A stretch of DNA of 64,000 bases, taken from the NCBI GenBank assembly GCA_029168955.1, contig JAPDOI010000020.1, positions 1,024,501 to 1,088,500 of the forward strand, given 5' to 3'. Positions 45,796 through 55,329 of the stretch are shown one piece after another. The stretch comes from Aplectana chamaeleonis (Eukaryota; Nematoda; Chromadorea; Rhabditida; Cosmocercidae). The position numbers and the translations under genes are program-made. Positions within the stretch are counted from its first letter, which is position 1, and each line of letters opens with the position of its first letter. The notes under the pieces were generated by a model. It had not been told where the DNA came from. It was given only the letters and a program-made list of their open reading frames with translations, and did not search any database.

Positions 45796-46190
45796 TATTT
45801 GCAATGGCATTGCTAAATACGGATTTACTAATAAGGCTGGTTTTCGATGGGAAAGTTTATTTTCTGTCAGTAAATGATCATATTAACAAGTTAATTACTT
45901 ACGCATCTGACGATGAGCGTTATTTGATTTGTTTTCGACAATGATCTTTGACCACTTGTTTTGCATGAATTTGGATCTTCTTGAGGCGTTTGTAGTGTTT
46001 TTGGAACAGACATCATGACGGGGAATGACGAGATATGAACGGTTGTAAGGTAACCATTAAATTACATATGCATGAATACACTAGCAAAAAAGTGTTCTAG
46101 AGGATTGGTGATGTTTCTCTGAAATTATTTTTCGATGAACATATAACGTTATGAACATATAACGTACGTTATGTATGTATGTATATGCAG

Positions 46191-46325
46191 TCGGCACGGA
46201 TCCTGGTGATACTTTGCGTTCACTATTGAAGGTTGGCGCAATCTCGGTGCCATGTGCTGTAGCATGAGTGCACCGAGTTTGCGCCAACCTTCAATGGGGA
46301 ACGCAATGTATCACTAGGATCCATG
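46191..46325. mobile_element. MITE family L, copy 2 (135-bp hairpin)
   Basis: Arms 'ggcacggatcctggtgatac' and 'gaaggttggcgcaatctcgg' with inverted partners to 46325. Confidence 0.7.
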
Positions 46326-46727
46326 CCTCTCACACCGCACAAGCGCGCGAAAGAACACAGTACACAATATGTAGTCCAGAAGCATTAAGGTTTTTATTTA
46401 CGAGGTTCTCAGTGAATCTTTATATGATCTGGCTTTACGACCCTTCAGAGGCCGTTTAAGTTTTTTCCCCTTCAGACAAGAAAATGGCCAATTTGTCAAG
46501 GAAATGAAGGGTGTTATGAAAAGTACAACGCCCTAGGTGTAATGATTCGCCATCACGTGTCTGACTGCCCTTGCACTTAGAGCTAATTTTGCGCTTACCA
46601 AAAGTTCCTATCGCTACACTGCGTTGCATAAATGTAAGAACATTCATTTTCGCGATGACTGCTTTTGAACGTAACCCGGGCCGAGCTGAACAAAACATGA
46701 TGAAACTTTAACATGTTGTGAGGTATA

Positions 46728-48001
46728 AGGTTGATGCAAAAGTTTCCGGAGCTTTTCGAGCATTTCGAGAGTTGTTGAGCTATCTTCGAAATAAGAAAAA
46801 TTTCCGGTTTTATTCTTTCAATGCATGAATGTAAAGCATATCAGTGCATATATTCAAAACCGGCAAGCTTGTAGATTCCTTCGGCACCATCGTCGACATG
46901 TCAAGTTTTCCAATGCTGTCACGCGACCAAATTCGCACCTGCCTTCTTTACGACTGAGAATCCGGGATGAAACCTACGGATTCCAATCTACGCATGGTGC
47001 AGTCGTTCGGCGAGGGTGTTGTTTCTGAAACTAAAGCACACGATTGGCTAAGCAAGTTCAGAGTTGGGCAGTACGAGGTCGAAGACAAGGAGCGATCAGG
47101 AAGGCCATAGCAGCTCACCAACGACGAGCTGCCCGAGCACGTGGAAGGCGATCCGAGCCAAACCACACAGGAAATGAGCAGCTGACTTGGCTGAATCAAC
47201 TGTCGTTTGTCACTTGGCTGCAATTGGAAAGGTTTCCAAGCTCAACGTTTGGGTCCCTCACTCTCTGAGCGTCAGCGACAAATTTCGCCATGTGGAGACT
47301 TGCACTGAACTGCTTTCTAGAAAGTTCAATTTTGCTTGGCTCGACGACATCGTCACAGGAGACGAAATGAGGTGTCTGAACATCGACATTTTGCGTAAAA
47401 GGAAGTGGACAGACGGACGTTGGACAAGTAGCGTGGACAACGCCGAAGCCGGAAAACCACCAGTGGAAGCTGATGGTCTGCGTTTGGTGGAACACTCGTG
47501 AACCAACTCACTGGGAGCTACTTTCACAAAACACCGCTATGACCGCCGAGGTCTACTGCTCACAGATAGTACGTTTGGCCGAGGCGATACCCATTAATCG
47601 CCCTGGGATGAACACTGTTCGCCTTTTTCACGACAATGCTCGGCCACATGTATCTCAGATAACCCGATAGAAACTGCTAGACCCGGGCTGGGAGGTTCTT
47701 CCTCACCCTCCATATAGCCCAGATCTTGTCCCTTCCGACTACCATCTGTTCCGCTCGATGCAGCACTTCCTGGATGGAAAACGGTTCACTAACGATGATG
47801 AAGTCAAAATGGCTTTAGAAGAGTACATCGACTCGAAACAGCCAGAGTTCTACTCGTCGGGAATTCATGCTCTGCCCAATCGCTGGCGAAGAATCCTTGA
47901 ATGTGATGGAAATTGTTTTGTTGGGTGAGCCTTGTTTGTTTTTGGAAAAAAAAAGATTTTTGTTCAACGTCGTGAAAAAATTCGAAACTTTTGCATCAAC
48001 T
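46728..48001 (+). mobile_element. Mariner element, degenerate, 1.27 kb
   Basis: TA-flanked, with inverted ends 'aggttgatgcaaaagtttcc' (left 46728) and the complement of 'agttgatgcaaaagtttcga' (right, to 48001). It is the parent type of the palindromic derivative at 59421-60085: the C-terminal transposase half is about as similar as expected for one subfamily. Confidence 0.85.
46825..47928 (+). pseudogene. Mariner transposase pseudogene
   Basis: N-terminal half readable in pieces ('GVVSETKAHDWLSKFRVGQY', 'EDKERSGRP' then stop). The middle is poor. The C-terminal half is clear from 47473: 'CVWWNTREPTHWELLSQNTA', the second catalytic Asp in 'RLFHDNARPHVSQITR', a stop, then 'PHPPYSPDLVPSDYHLFRSM' with the third Asp, and 'IHALPNRWRRILECDG' to TGA 47926-47928. 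Multiple stops and frameshifts; not functional. Confidence 0.85.
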
Positions 48002-48101
48002 TAATATCGAAGACCTAGCCTTACTCACAGTCATGCTTAGAATTTGAATATGGGCCTGTGTAGCCTTAGTCAAAGAGCAAAGCCGCCAATCACAACCTTA
48101 A

Positions 48102-48552
48102 AGGCATCGTACGCGCTGAAAACCACTCACCGTTTTTGAGTTTGAATCATTGGTTGGACCCGCCTGAGAACGTGGGTAGAGTTTCTCGGGTCACCGACGC
48201 ATCATTGGGATGATATGGGTGATCGAATGCCTAAAATTCCACCAAAAGAGGCCGGCCTTCTGACAGCCATGTGGCATAAAGTGAAAAAGAAAGAAGCTTC
48301 TCAACAAGCTATATCGCGTAAATGAGTGGAAGTTGATGTATCACTTGTTGATAAGCTACCTTCTTTTCTCACTTGAGGCCACATGGCTGTCGGAAGGCCG
48401 GCCTCTTTTGATGGAATTCGAGGCATTTGATCTCCCATATCTTCCCAATGATGCGTCGGTGACCCGACAAAGTCTACCCACGTTCTCAGGCGGGCCCAGC
48501 CAATGATTCAAACTCAAAAAACGGTGAGTGGTTTTCAGCGCGTACGATGCAA
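48102..48552. mobile_element. TTAA foldback element, arms about 210 bp
   Basis: 451 bp between TTAA at 48098-48101 and 48553-48556. Inverted ends 'aggcatcgtacgcgctgaaa' and 'ttgcatcgtacgcgctgaaa'. Arms run to about 48310 and 48343 with moderate divergence, loop about 30 bp. Confidence 0.8.
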
Positions 48553-48609
48553 TTAATCGCTTTCTGTCAAAGGTCCGCTTCACCCTGACTTGGAGGCCTG
48601 TGAGCAAAG

Positions 48610-48765
48610 GTATACACACAGTTGGTACTGCTCGCACTGATACTTTCGGTCTCTTATTGAGCCTTTGCACAAAAAAGGTGCACGTGTGTATAACATGGGC
48701 GCACCGAGTTTGGGCCAACGCACAATAAGGAACGCAAAGTATCAGTGTGATCCGTGCCGACTAAA
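48610..48765. mobile_element. MITE family L, copy 3 (diverged)
   Basis: Arms less perfect than the other copies: 'gcactgatactttcggtctc' on the left, 'ggaacgcaaagtatcagtgt' on the right, with 'gcgcaccgagtttgggccaa' between. Confidence 0.55.
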
Positions 48766-49726
48766 CCTACAAAAGAGGCGAAGAAAGTCAAGAAAATCGT
48801 AGCATTTCCCTCACAATAAGCTCTTTACGGGGAAATCGGAGCCAGCCCAACAACTTCAGAAGGATCTCGTCTAATAGTAAGCCTAATCCCCGTCGGCCAC
48901 CGCTACGACGACGGCTCTGACGCGCGTCGCCATGGTGAAGTCCTGTGTATGTGGTGGGTGAAACTATCTCACCCCACAGCTCGTGTCTCCGTCCGTCATG
49001 CTCTGCCAGAATCGATACCGCTTTTCCCCATCAGATTTTGCCCTTACCAAGTCGTTCTCGTCTGAATGGCGACATGTGTCTGTCACACAAAAGGAATTCA
49101 GAAACGTTTTGCTGCTCCATTCATTTCTTGTCAGACTTGGGCCAGCGCGCCGCCTTCAGCGCTCAAATCTTTCAATTTTCAGAATTTTTCGTAATTGATT
49201 TTTGTTTTGTGTAGATCAGCATATTAATATTTGTAAATAATTATCTTGGGAATTCCTCTGGTAGCTCTTACCGTCAGTTCAGATAACAGAATCTACAAAA
49301 TGCTGCAAAAAATCGAAAGTACATTCGAGAAAATTGTGGTTGAAGCGATGTTAATAGTTTGAAGCAGCGGAAAGCACGTCGTACAAATATGTCATAGGAA
49401 TTTCATTGACTCAAGTGTCGCGTGCTTTTTTACAAAAAAAAACCTTTCTTGTTCGCTCACTGCTTTCGCTGCTGCGGCGGGGTAGAATCATAATTTGCTG
49501 CGACTAAAAACGCAGCGCGTGTAGAACAAACATCTTCATAGAGAGTAAGGGCGAATGGCGTCATTCGCCTTTTTACCAAAATTCTTTGCTCTCGCACGCT
49601 GCGTTTGTCGCTGCCACGGAGTTTAAACACGTTTTTGACTATGTGTGTATAGGCCTTTTGCCAAAGTTAGTCGGGTGAATTTACGGGACCGCAGCGGTAG
49701 ACCGCCTTTCTCGATCGAAACCTTGC
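48766..49726. other. Unassigned interval
   Basis: No gene supported. Frames at 48945-49214 overlap in two phases and look like chance. Confidence 0.35.
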
Positions 49727-49867
49727 CAAAGCGTCGTTTATACTTCGGCCGAGGAGCGACGCGGCTAAGTGCGAACCTATTATATCGATTGTGCTGCACA
49801 GTGTGATCAATATTACAGAAATGCACTGAAGCGTGCAGCTCAGCAGCGGAAGTATAAAGGCCTAGTT
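49727..49867. mobile_element. Palindromic GC-core MITE, relative of 39017-39157
   Basis: Ends 'agcgtcgtttatacttcggc' and the complement of 'ggcctttatacttccgctgc'; centre 'tatatcgattgtgctgcaca'. Same layout as the copy at 39017. Confidence 0.6.
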
Positions 49868-50790
49868 GATGGTTTTATCGCGAATGCCGCGCGGCTGCGT
49901 CTGCTGATCCATTCGTTTAACTAGATTGAGCGAAAGGTATTTACCTACTACCTTCTGCTTTTTTTGCCTTCGAGCGCTTTCGCGTAGCGTATCGGCCGTT
50001 AGATATTGGACTTTTCTTGTCTTGAGCTAAACTGATTGGAGATTCTCCAAAAATTTTTCATCTTATCTACCTTGTCGTTGCATCAGTTATTTTTGTCTCG
50101 GTTCATTGTTTATGGATCCAAACTATTGAATTTCTTCATTGATTGATTGTATCGACTTTTTTTTTCAAGAGTTTCCGAGGGTAACTCAAGGCTTCAAATC
50201 TGTGTTCGCATTGTGTAGTTTCTTTTGAATACTGGTCCCGGAGGGGAGTAAAATACAAAGTATTCAGTACAAGTATAAAAATAAAGTATTGTCTGCGTAA
50301 AGACGAATTCTCCAAGACTGGGTATGCGCGCAATGCTGCTACCTCCGTCTTTCCTGCGCTCTCTCGCTGTCTCTAACCTCCGTTTCGCACGCGCAAGCGA
50401 AGTAGCTGTTGGAATTCCGTTTTCATACAACCTATGTATATAAGCAAGAATCATGTGTTTTCTCCCCTTCTAGTGTTAATTTTGTTTTCAAATCTGTCGC
50501 CTATCGATCCATATAATAGAGTTACTGCGGAAATATATCTTACGTTTTTCTTCAACTTTTTGGTTAATTTTGTAAGGTCAAATTATTAAAGGCAGTGCCC
50601 GCGATAAATTCTCGAGGTTTCAGTGTGAAACAATAAGCTGGCAGATGCTGGTGATGATAGGGCTGAAGCAAACAGCGAAAATAGGTCAGAAATCGATAAA
50701 AACGGCTTCGAAAGTTATCCCATGGCGCCTGCTTATCGCGGTCGGACGAGTTGTGGCGCCGCGCACGTTTTCGTTGAGCTTCTGTTAGGT
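49868..50790. other. Unassigned interval with one TTAA-type terminus
   Basis: A superfamily-like end ('ttaaaggcagtgcccgcgat') is at about 50587. The rest is unassigned. Confidence 0.35.
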
Positions 50791-51055
50791 CAATGGTATA
50801 CAGTTCACATCCGCACTGCCGTTCAGTCCGCAAAGTGCGCGCTGATTGCGAAAGAACGCTGCGGCGCGGTTGCGAGTATCCTCAGACAGGGATTTGGATT
50901 CATCCGGGCGATTTTTGCCTTTGGTGCCCGGGTAATCTCACCGCCCGGGTGATCCCACACCTCTGTCTGAGGATACTCGTGATCGCGCCGCAGCACGCTT
51001 TGACAATGAGTGTGCACTTTGCGGACTGAACGGCAGTGCGGAGGTGAACTGTACT
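50791..51055. repeat. GC-rich foldback, arms about 92 bp
   Basis: Left arm 50793-50885 ('gtatacagttcacatccgca' onward) pairs with right arm 50965-51054. The loop holds two CGCCCGGG-like segments (50910-50950) that can pair with each other. The frames on both strands here are palindrome by-products. Confidence 0.75.
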
Positions 51056-51207
51056 TTGTCGCTGTTATAGGCGACAGCCGTGACATTTAGCACAAATCCT
51101 GGCGGGACCAGCATACGAGCAACGGCGCTGGCTGTGGTAGGAAGAGTTGTCGCGTGTCCGTCGCGGCGACGTGTCGCGCAGGGCTGACATACTGCAAATG
51201 CGATTAT

Positions 51208-51466
51208 GCCTGTCGCTGCCACTGTCGTTGTCGCAGCGCACTGCGACAGCGACAGATTTAAAGGGCGGAAGCTCCGCGACAGGCAGTCGCTGTTGCTGTG
51301 CAGAGCGAAGCGACCGCGTGTCGCAAAAGTGTACCATTGGCCCTAGAGTTCGATCGCCGCGCGACGCGATGGGGATCATTGGCGTCGATCGAGATCGCGT
51401 CGCACGTATTCAAAACATGTCATCGCGGCGATCAGCGACGGAAGTGTAAAATAGGCTCTAGCAAAT
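51208..51466. repeat. Two adjacent GC-core hairpins
   Basis: A first hairpin at 51208-51290 ('tgcctgtcgctgccactgtc' inverted as GCGACAGGCA). A second at 51334-51466 has ends 'ccctagagttcgatcgccgc' and the complement of 'ctagagcctattttacactt', resembling the MITE at 41366-41508. Confidence 0.5.
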
Positions 51467-52046
51467 TGCCAAGCATATTTGCGGCGTCCGGCCTGATCGA
51501 CCCGCGCACATTTCGCGATTAGCGCGGCAAAATTAGCAGGGCCCATATGCTCGTCTAAGCCCTGAACGTTAGAAGCCGTTATTTAAGCTTACTCTGGACG
51601 TCTTTCTGCGCTGTTAGATCGCTGTTAGTCACCTGACGATCAAACAACCCCATTCTTGGGCCGAACTAGAAGTGTGATATTCATCGTGAACACCGCCTTT
51701 GAATTTTTCGAGTTTTCGAGACAAACTTCGGGAGACGATATTTGATTCTTCAATCGCTAAATTGGCCGAAACGTTAAGTATGTTAATACATATGTATGTT
51801 CATATGTATGTATGTCTTCGATTACGAAAAAGCAGGCTTTCATGAAACTTCAATCAAGCTTTTTCTTCTGAAAATAAGGCGCTGCATAAAGCCATTTTGA
51901 GTTATTAGTTTCAGATAAGTGCATACGCATTGCATTTAGCACTCTACCCATATAACATTAAAACTAAAGCGAATTCTGGCTTTCGCTTGCAATTCAATTT
52001 CGACTACTGTATTTACACACGAAGAACTGTGAATCAGAAAAACTAC
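51467..52046. other. Unassigned interval
   Basis: One TTAA-superfamily right terminus ('atcgtgaacaccgcctttga', about 51682) and an ATGTATGT-rich stretch (51789-51815). No gene. Confidence 0.35.
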
Positions 52047-52243
52047 TTAAAGGCAGTGGTCGCGATTAAATATGCTTGTCGTCTTTTTCTCTCCAAATCT
52101 TTTTCTGGGTCTCGAGTAGTAGGACCTAAAAGAAAAAATCGCGAAAAAACGACTGTTTTGAGTCAAATTTGAAGCCTGAACTTTCTTGTCTTTTGATGGT
52201 GGACGAGCCCACTCCACATCATAGGCATCGATGACCTCTTATA

Positions 52244-53853
52244 CAGTGCGTTTCATTGTTTATGAACAACCTACTTTTCAGCTATATTATTCTCCAGATT
52301 GACGCTGGGCATTTTCACTAACATTAGCGTATTCCAAGTGTCAAAAAACCTATATATACATGTCATCAGAATTTTACCTCTTTGAGAACTTTTTTTATAA
52401 GAATTTATAACAAATTTGTCAATTTTCGACCGTTTCATTGTTTATGAAAACTTCCTACTAACAATGTTTAAAACGATTCCCGATCTCAACCTACCTATAT
52501 AGGTGAGTCGAGAATGACGAGGCATTTCTTGTCTCAATATGGCGCGGCTGTCGACTCTCTACTGTGAAGAAAGCTCAGATCAGAGCTCTCAAATATGACG
52601 GCTTGGGGCCACGTCATATCGCCGCCCAAATTGAAAGAAGCCCTGGCGTCGTTTGCACTTATTTGAAAGGTAAAGGCGCCTACGAACACATTTATCTTGA
52701 AGATGTGGCGGAAGCTCTCCCAAAAGGACGAACCCAAGATTTGCAAGCGATTATCCAACAACACGGCTAGTGTAAAGCAAGTCGGTGCGGAATTGAGATT
52801 GCGTGTATCGAAGTCTACCGCCTAGAGGGCTATTAAGCGCAGCGGAAACATTGTGAGAGCGAATGCAGGAGGCTCCACACCTCACCAGTTCCCACAGGAC
52901 CGCTCGTCTTCGATTCGCGCGAGAGAACATGGCGACCGATTGGGATAAGGTGAGGCCGTAGGTAGAGTAAAGTAAAGGTCAGCTCAGTTTATGTTAACGA
53001 GAAGTTGATTTCTGGTGTTCAGGTGGTCTTCTCAGACGAAAAGAAGTTTAACTTGGGTGGCCCTGATGGTGTGAAGTCCTACTGGCGTGACCTAAGGAAG
53101 GAGCCCAGGTGCTTCAGTAGGCGGAACTTCGGCGGTGGCTCTTTGATGGTGTGGGGGGCATTTAGTTGCGAGAACACGCTCGACCTTGCCTTCGTATCCT
53201 GTCGCATAGACTCAGATGGGTATGAGGAAATGTTGGGGCATCACCTTCTGCCGTTTTTGGGAGGTCACAGCCGGAGTAACTTCACATTTCAGCAGGATAA
53301 CGCCAGCGTGCACCGTAGCAGAGCGAGTTTCTCTTGGCTTCGTGAGCATGGAATCAAAGTTATGGACTGGCCAGCATGTAACCCTGACTTGAATCCCATG
53401 AAGAACCTGTGGGGGATCATCTTGCTCAAAGTGTACGCCAACTGCGAGCAATTTCACTCGTTTGATGAGCTCAGAACTGTGATCCTCGAAGCATGAAGTG
53501 AAATCGACACCGTGGTACTGTGTAACCTAGCGAAGAGCATGCCAGCTCGGCTTTTTGAAGTAGCCATGAAACATGGAGCTCATGTAGACGACTAATTAGT
53601 ACGTAGTTATTATGCTTGAAGAATAAATTGTTTTGAAACTTGAATGTTCATAAACAATGAAACGGTCGAAAATTGACAAATTTGTTATAAATTGTTATAA
53701 AAAAAGTTCTCAAAGAGGTAAAATTCTGATGACATGTATATATAGGTTTTTTGACACTCTGAATACGCTAATGTTAGTGAAAAATGCCCAGCGTCAAGCT
53801 GGAGAATAATATAGTTGGAAAGTAGGTTGTTCATAAACAATGAAACGCACTGT
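52244..53853 (+). mobile_element. Tc3-like element with about 205-bp inverted repeats
   Basis: TA at 52242-52243 and 53854-53855. Inverted repeats start 'cagtgcgtttcattgtttat' and end with a second TTTCATTGTTTATGAA about 190 bp inside, so each end has two related sites (IR/DR layout). Arms are nearly identical (for example 'acctctttgagaactttttt' and its inverse). It encloses a plus-strand transposase pseudogene. Confidence 0.9.
52542..53595 (+). pseudogene. Tc3-like transposase pseudogene, catalytic Glu replaced
   Basis: Begins at ATG 52542 ('MARLSTLY') and continues after a shift as 'QIRALKYDGLGPRHIAAQIE' (helix-turn-helix), then after further shifts 'APHLTSSHRTARLRFARENM'. A putative intron (52950-53022, GTGAGG to GTTCAG) separates 'TDWDK' from 'VVFSDEKKFNLGGPDG'. 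The core continues with 'FQQDNASVHRS' and 'CNPDLNPMKNLWG': the third acidic residue, normally Glu (PIEN), is Lys here. A stop at 53495 precedes the tail 'AMKHGAHVDD'. Inactive. The intron position matches the gap in the 29985-31032 pseudogene. Confidence 0.85.
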
Positions 53854-54201
53854 ATCAAGAACATCAGCTGGCTTGAAATTGAATTTCAATCAATGAACAT
53901 TAGTCATCTAGTCAAAAACATTGACTGAAGTGATGCTTTCATCGCTCAACTGTTTTTATCCGGTAAATTTGCATTCATTTCGTACTCTGAATGTCGATGA
54001 TTTTTGACTGCTCGGCATGAGACTGCGATCTTTTTCGTCATCGCTGTGCAACTGTGCACGAACTGGCTTCTTTGGGCCCTAGAAACTTCAATTCTGGCCC
54101 ATTTTTCACCGCGTTACCTCCATAGTTTTCAGCTGCTTTTGGCCGAAGCTGGTTTTTGTAGTTTTTTCGATAACGTTTTTCATTGTGAACACTGCCTTTA
54201 A

Positions 54202-54321
54202 AGGCAGTGTTCACGATCGTCTTCAATTATGAGATTATTCGCTATATTGATTAAGTGGCCTCCGGGTAGAACTAAAATGACGTGGAAATTGAGAAAAACG
54301 CACCAGAAGTACACGAAACCC
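54202..54321 (+). repeat. Truncated TTAA-superfamily element, left end only
   Basis: Starts 'aggcagtgttcacgatcgtc' immediately after the shared TTAA and follows the 54824 element ('gtagaactaaaatgacg') until cut at 54322 by the next TTAA element. Confidence 0.6.
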
Positions 54322-54325
54322 TTAA

Positions 54326-54799
54326 AGGCACAGTCCAATCTTAGAGGTTATTTCTGAAATTATGGTCCGGTCGCCGCCTATAGCAACCCTGCCAAGCGCG
54401 AAATCTCAATTCGCTCAAATAAGCGAGAAAAAGCGAGGAAAAAGTCGACCACGCCCCTTGAAAGAAAAAATGGGTCACGCCCACCGCCATTTTTCCGACC
54501 TCTATAGGGTAGAGACGCACGAATGATTTTATTCAAATCCTATGTCTTTCGATTTGTTTTCGGACAGGCTTTATATTTTGGCCTGCAACAGAACGATGGC
54601 TGCGACTAACGAGAAAATACAGGCTCGAGACAACTCGTCCGAGATTTTCTAGCCGTTCGAAATCGAAATTTTTGAGGAGCCGTAACTCCGTTCGTAGTGA
54701 GTTCTGAGCGATTCTGGAGACACCATTGTGATCAGCGTGAAATTTTCTCCAAGAAAGGCAAAAAAAACGAAAAATCGATTCTGAGGTTGGACTGTGTCT
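54326..54799 (+). mobile_element. TTAA-superfamily element, AGGCACAGTCC type (reference copy)
   Basis: 474 bp between TTAA at 54322-54325 and 54800-54803. Inverted ends 'aggcacagtccaatcttaga' and 'agacacagtccaacctcaga'. Decayed relatives are at 404-1008, 26740-27165 and 57347-57835. No coding content. Confidence 0.8.
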
Positions 54800-55244
54800 T
54801 TAAGTATCACCCCGCTTCCTAAAGGCAATGGATAATCTTCGATTTCGTGATTAGTAGTTAATTGGATTGTTTGGCTTCCGAGTAGAACTAAAATGACGAA
54901 GAAATCGGGAAAAACGCTCGAGAAGTTCAGCAAATTTCCTACTCTCACCTCACCTTTCTACTCTCACTGAAACTAATCGTTGTGACAACGAAATCTTTTG
55001 TGGACCAGTCGTTTGCTATTCTCTACTCTATATCGCTCCGTTCTTTTCTTACTGCGGCCGTAACTAATCCTGCTTCGCATATAATATTCTTCTATTTTCG
55101 ATTGACTCAATTTTTCACCGGTGACAACCACCATGAACATGTTCATCCAACCGGACAACTACCAGGCCGGCCAATAATTCCTGTCCGAATATTTTCAAAA
55201 TTCTATAATTTTCCTTAGAAGTGTTATAATATCAGGCAAGTAGA

Positions 55245-55264
55245 AGAACCTTCTAGAAGGTTCT
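55245..55264. promoter_or_regulatory. Perfect heat-shock element (four alternating nGAAn units)
   Basis: Reads AGAACCTTCTAGAAGGTTCT: GAA at 55246, TTC at 55251, GAA at 55256, TTC at 55261, in exact 5-bp phase. A further in-phase TTC occurs at 55271 (the unit at 55266 is imperfect). This is the binding layout for trimeric HSF. It lies inside the mariner, 20 bp before its TATA box. Confidence 0.75.
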
Positions 55265-55284
55265 CCAAAGTTCTACGCTAGGGG

Positions 55285-55291
55285 TATATAA
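55285..55291 (+). promoter_or_regulatory. TATA box of the mariner transposase
   Basis: TATATAA in the context GGGGTATATAAGGCGC. It lies 45 bp before the codon aligned with the usual start, so transcription would begin near 55315, giving a very short leader. Confidence 0.6.
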
Positions 55292-55329
55292 GGCGCAGTC
55301 GCCGCGTCTAGCTACCAGTACAAGTTAAA

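Larger units (their letters stand above)
52051..54197 (+). mobile_element. TTAA-superfamily element, family A copy 2, carrying a Tc3-like insertion
   Basis: TTAA at 52047-52050 and 54198-54201 with inverted ends AGGCAGTGGTCGCGAT and AGGCAGTGTTCACAAT. Without the Tc3-like element (52244-53853 plus one TA) it is about 535 bp and colinear with 38590-39266 apart from the MITE in that copy. Confidence 0.8.

Noticed and set aside
50722..51449. Several overlapping frames of 75-104 codons on both strands
   Set aside because: All derive from GC-rich foldback arms; mirrored peptides on opposite strands show this.
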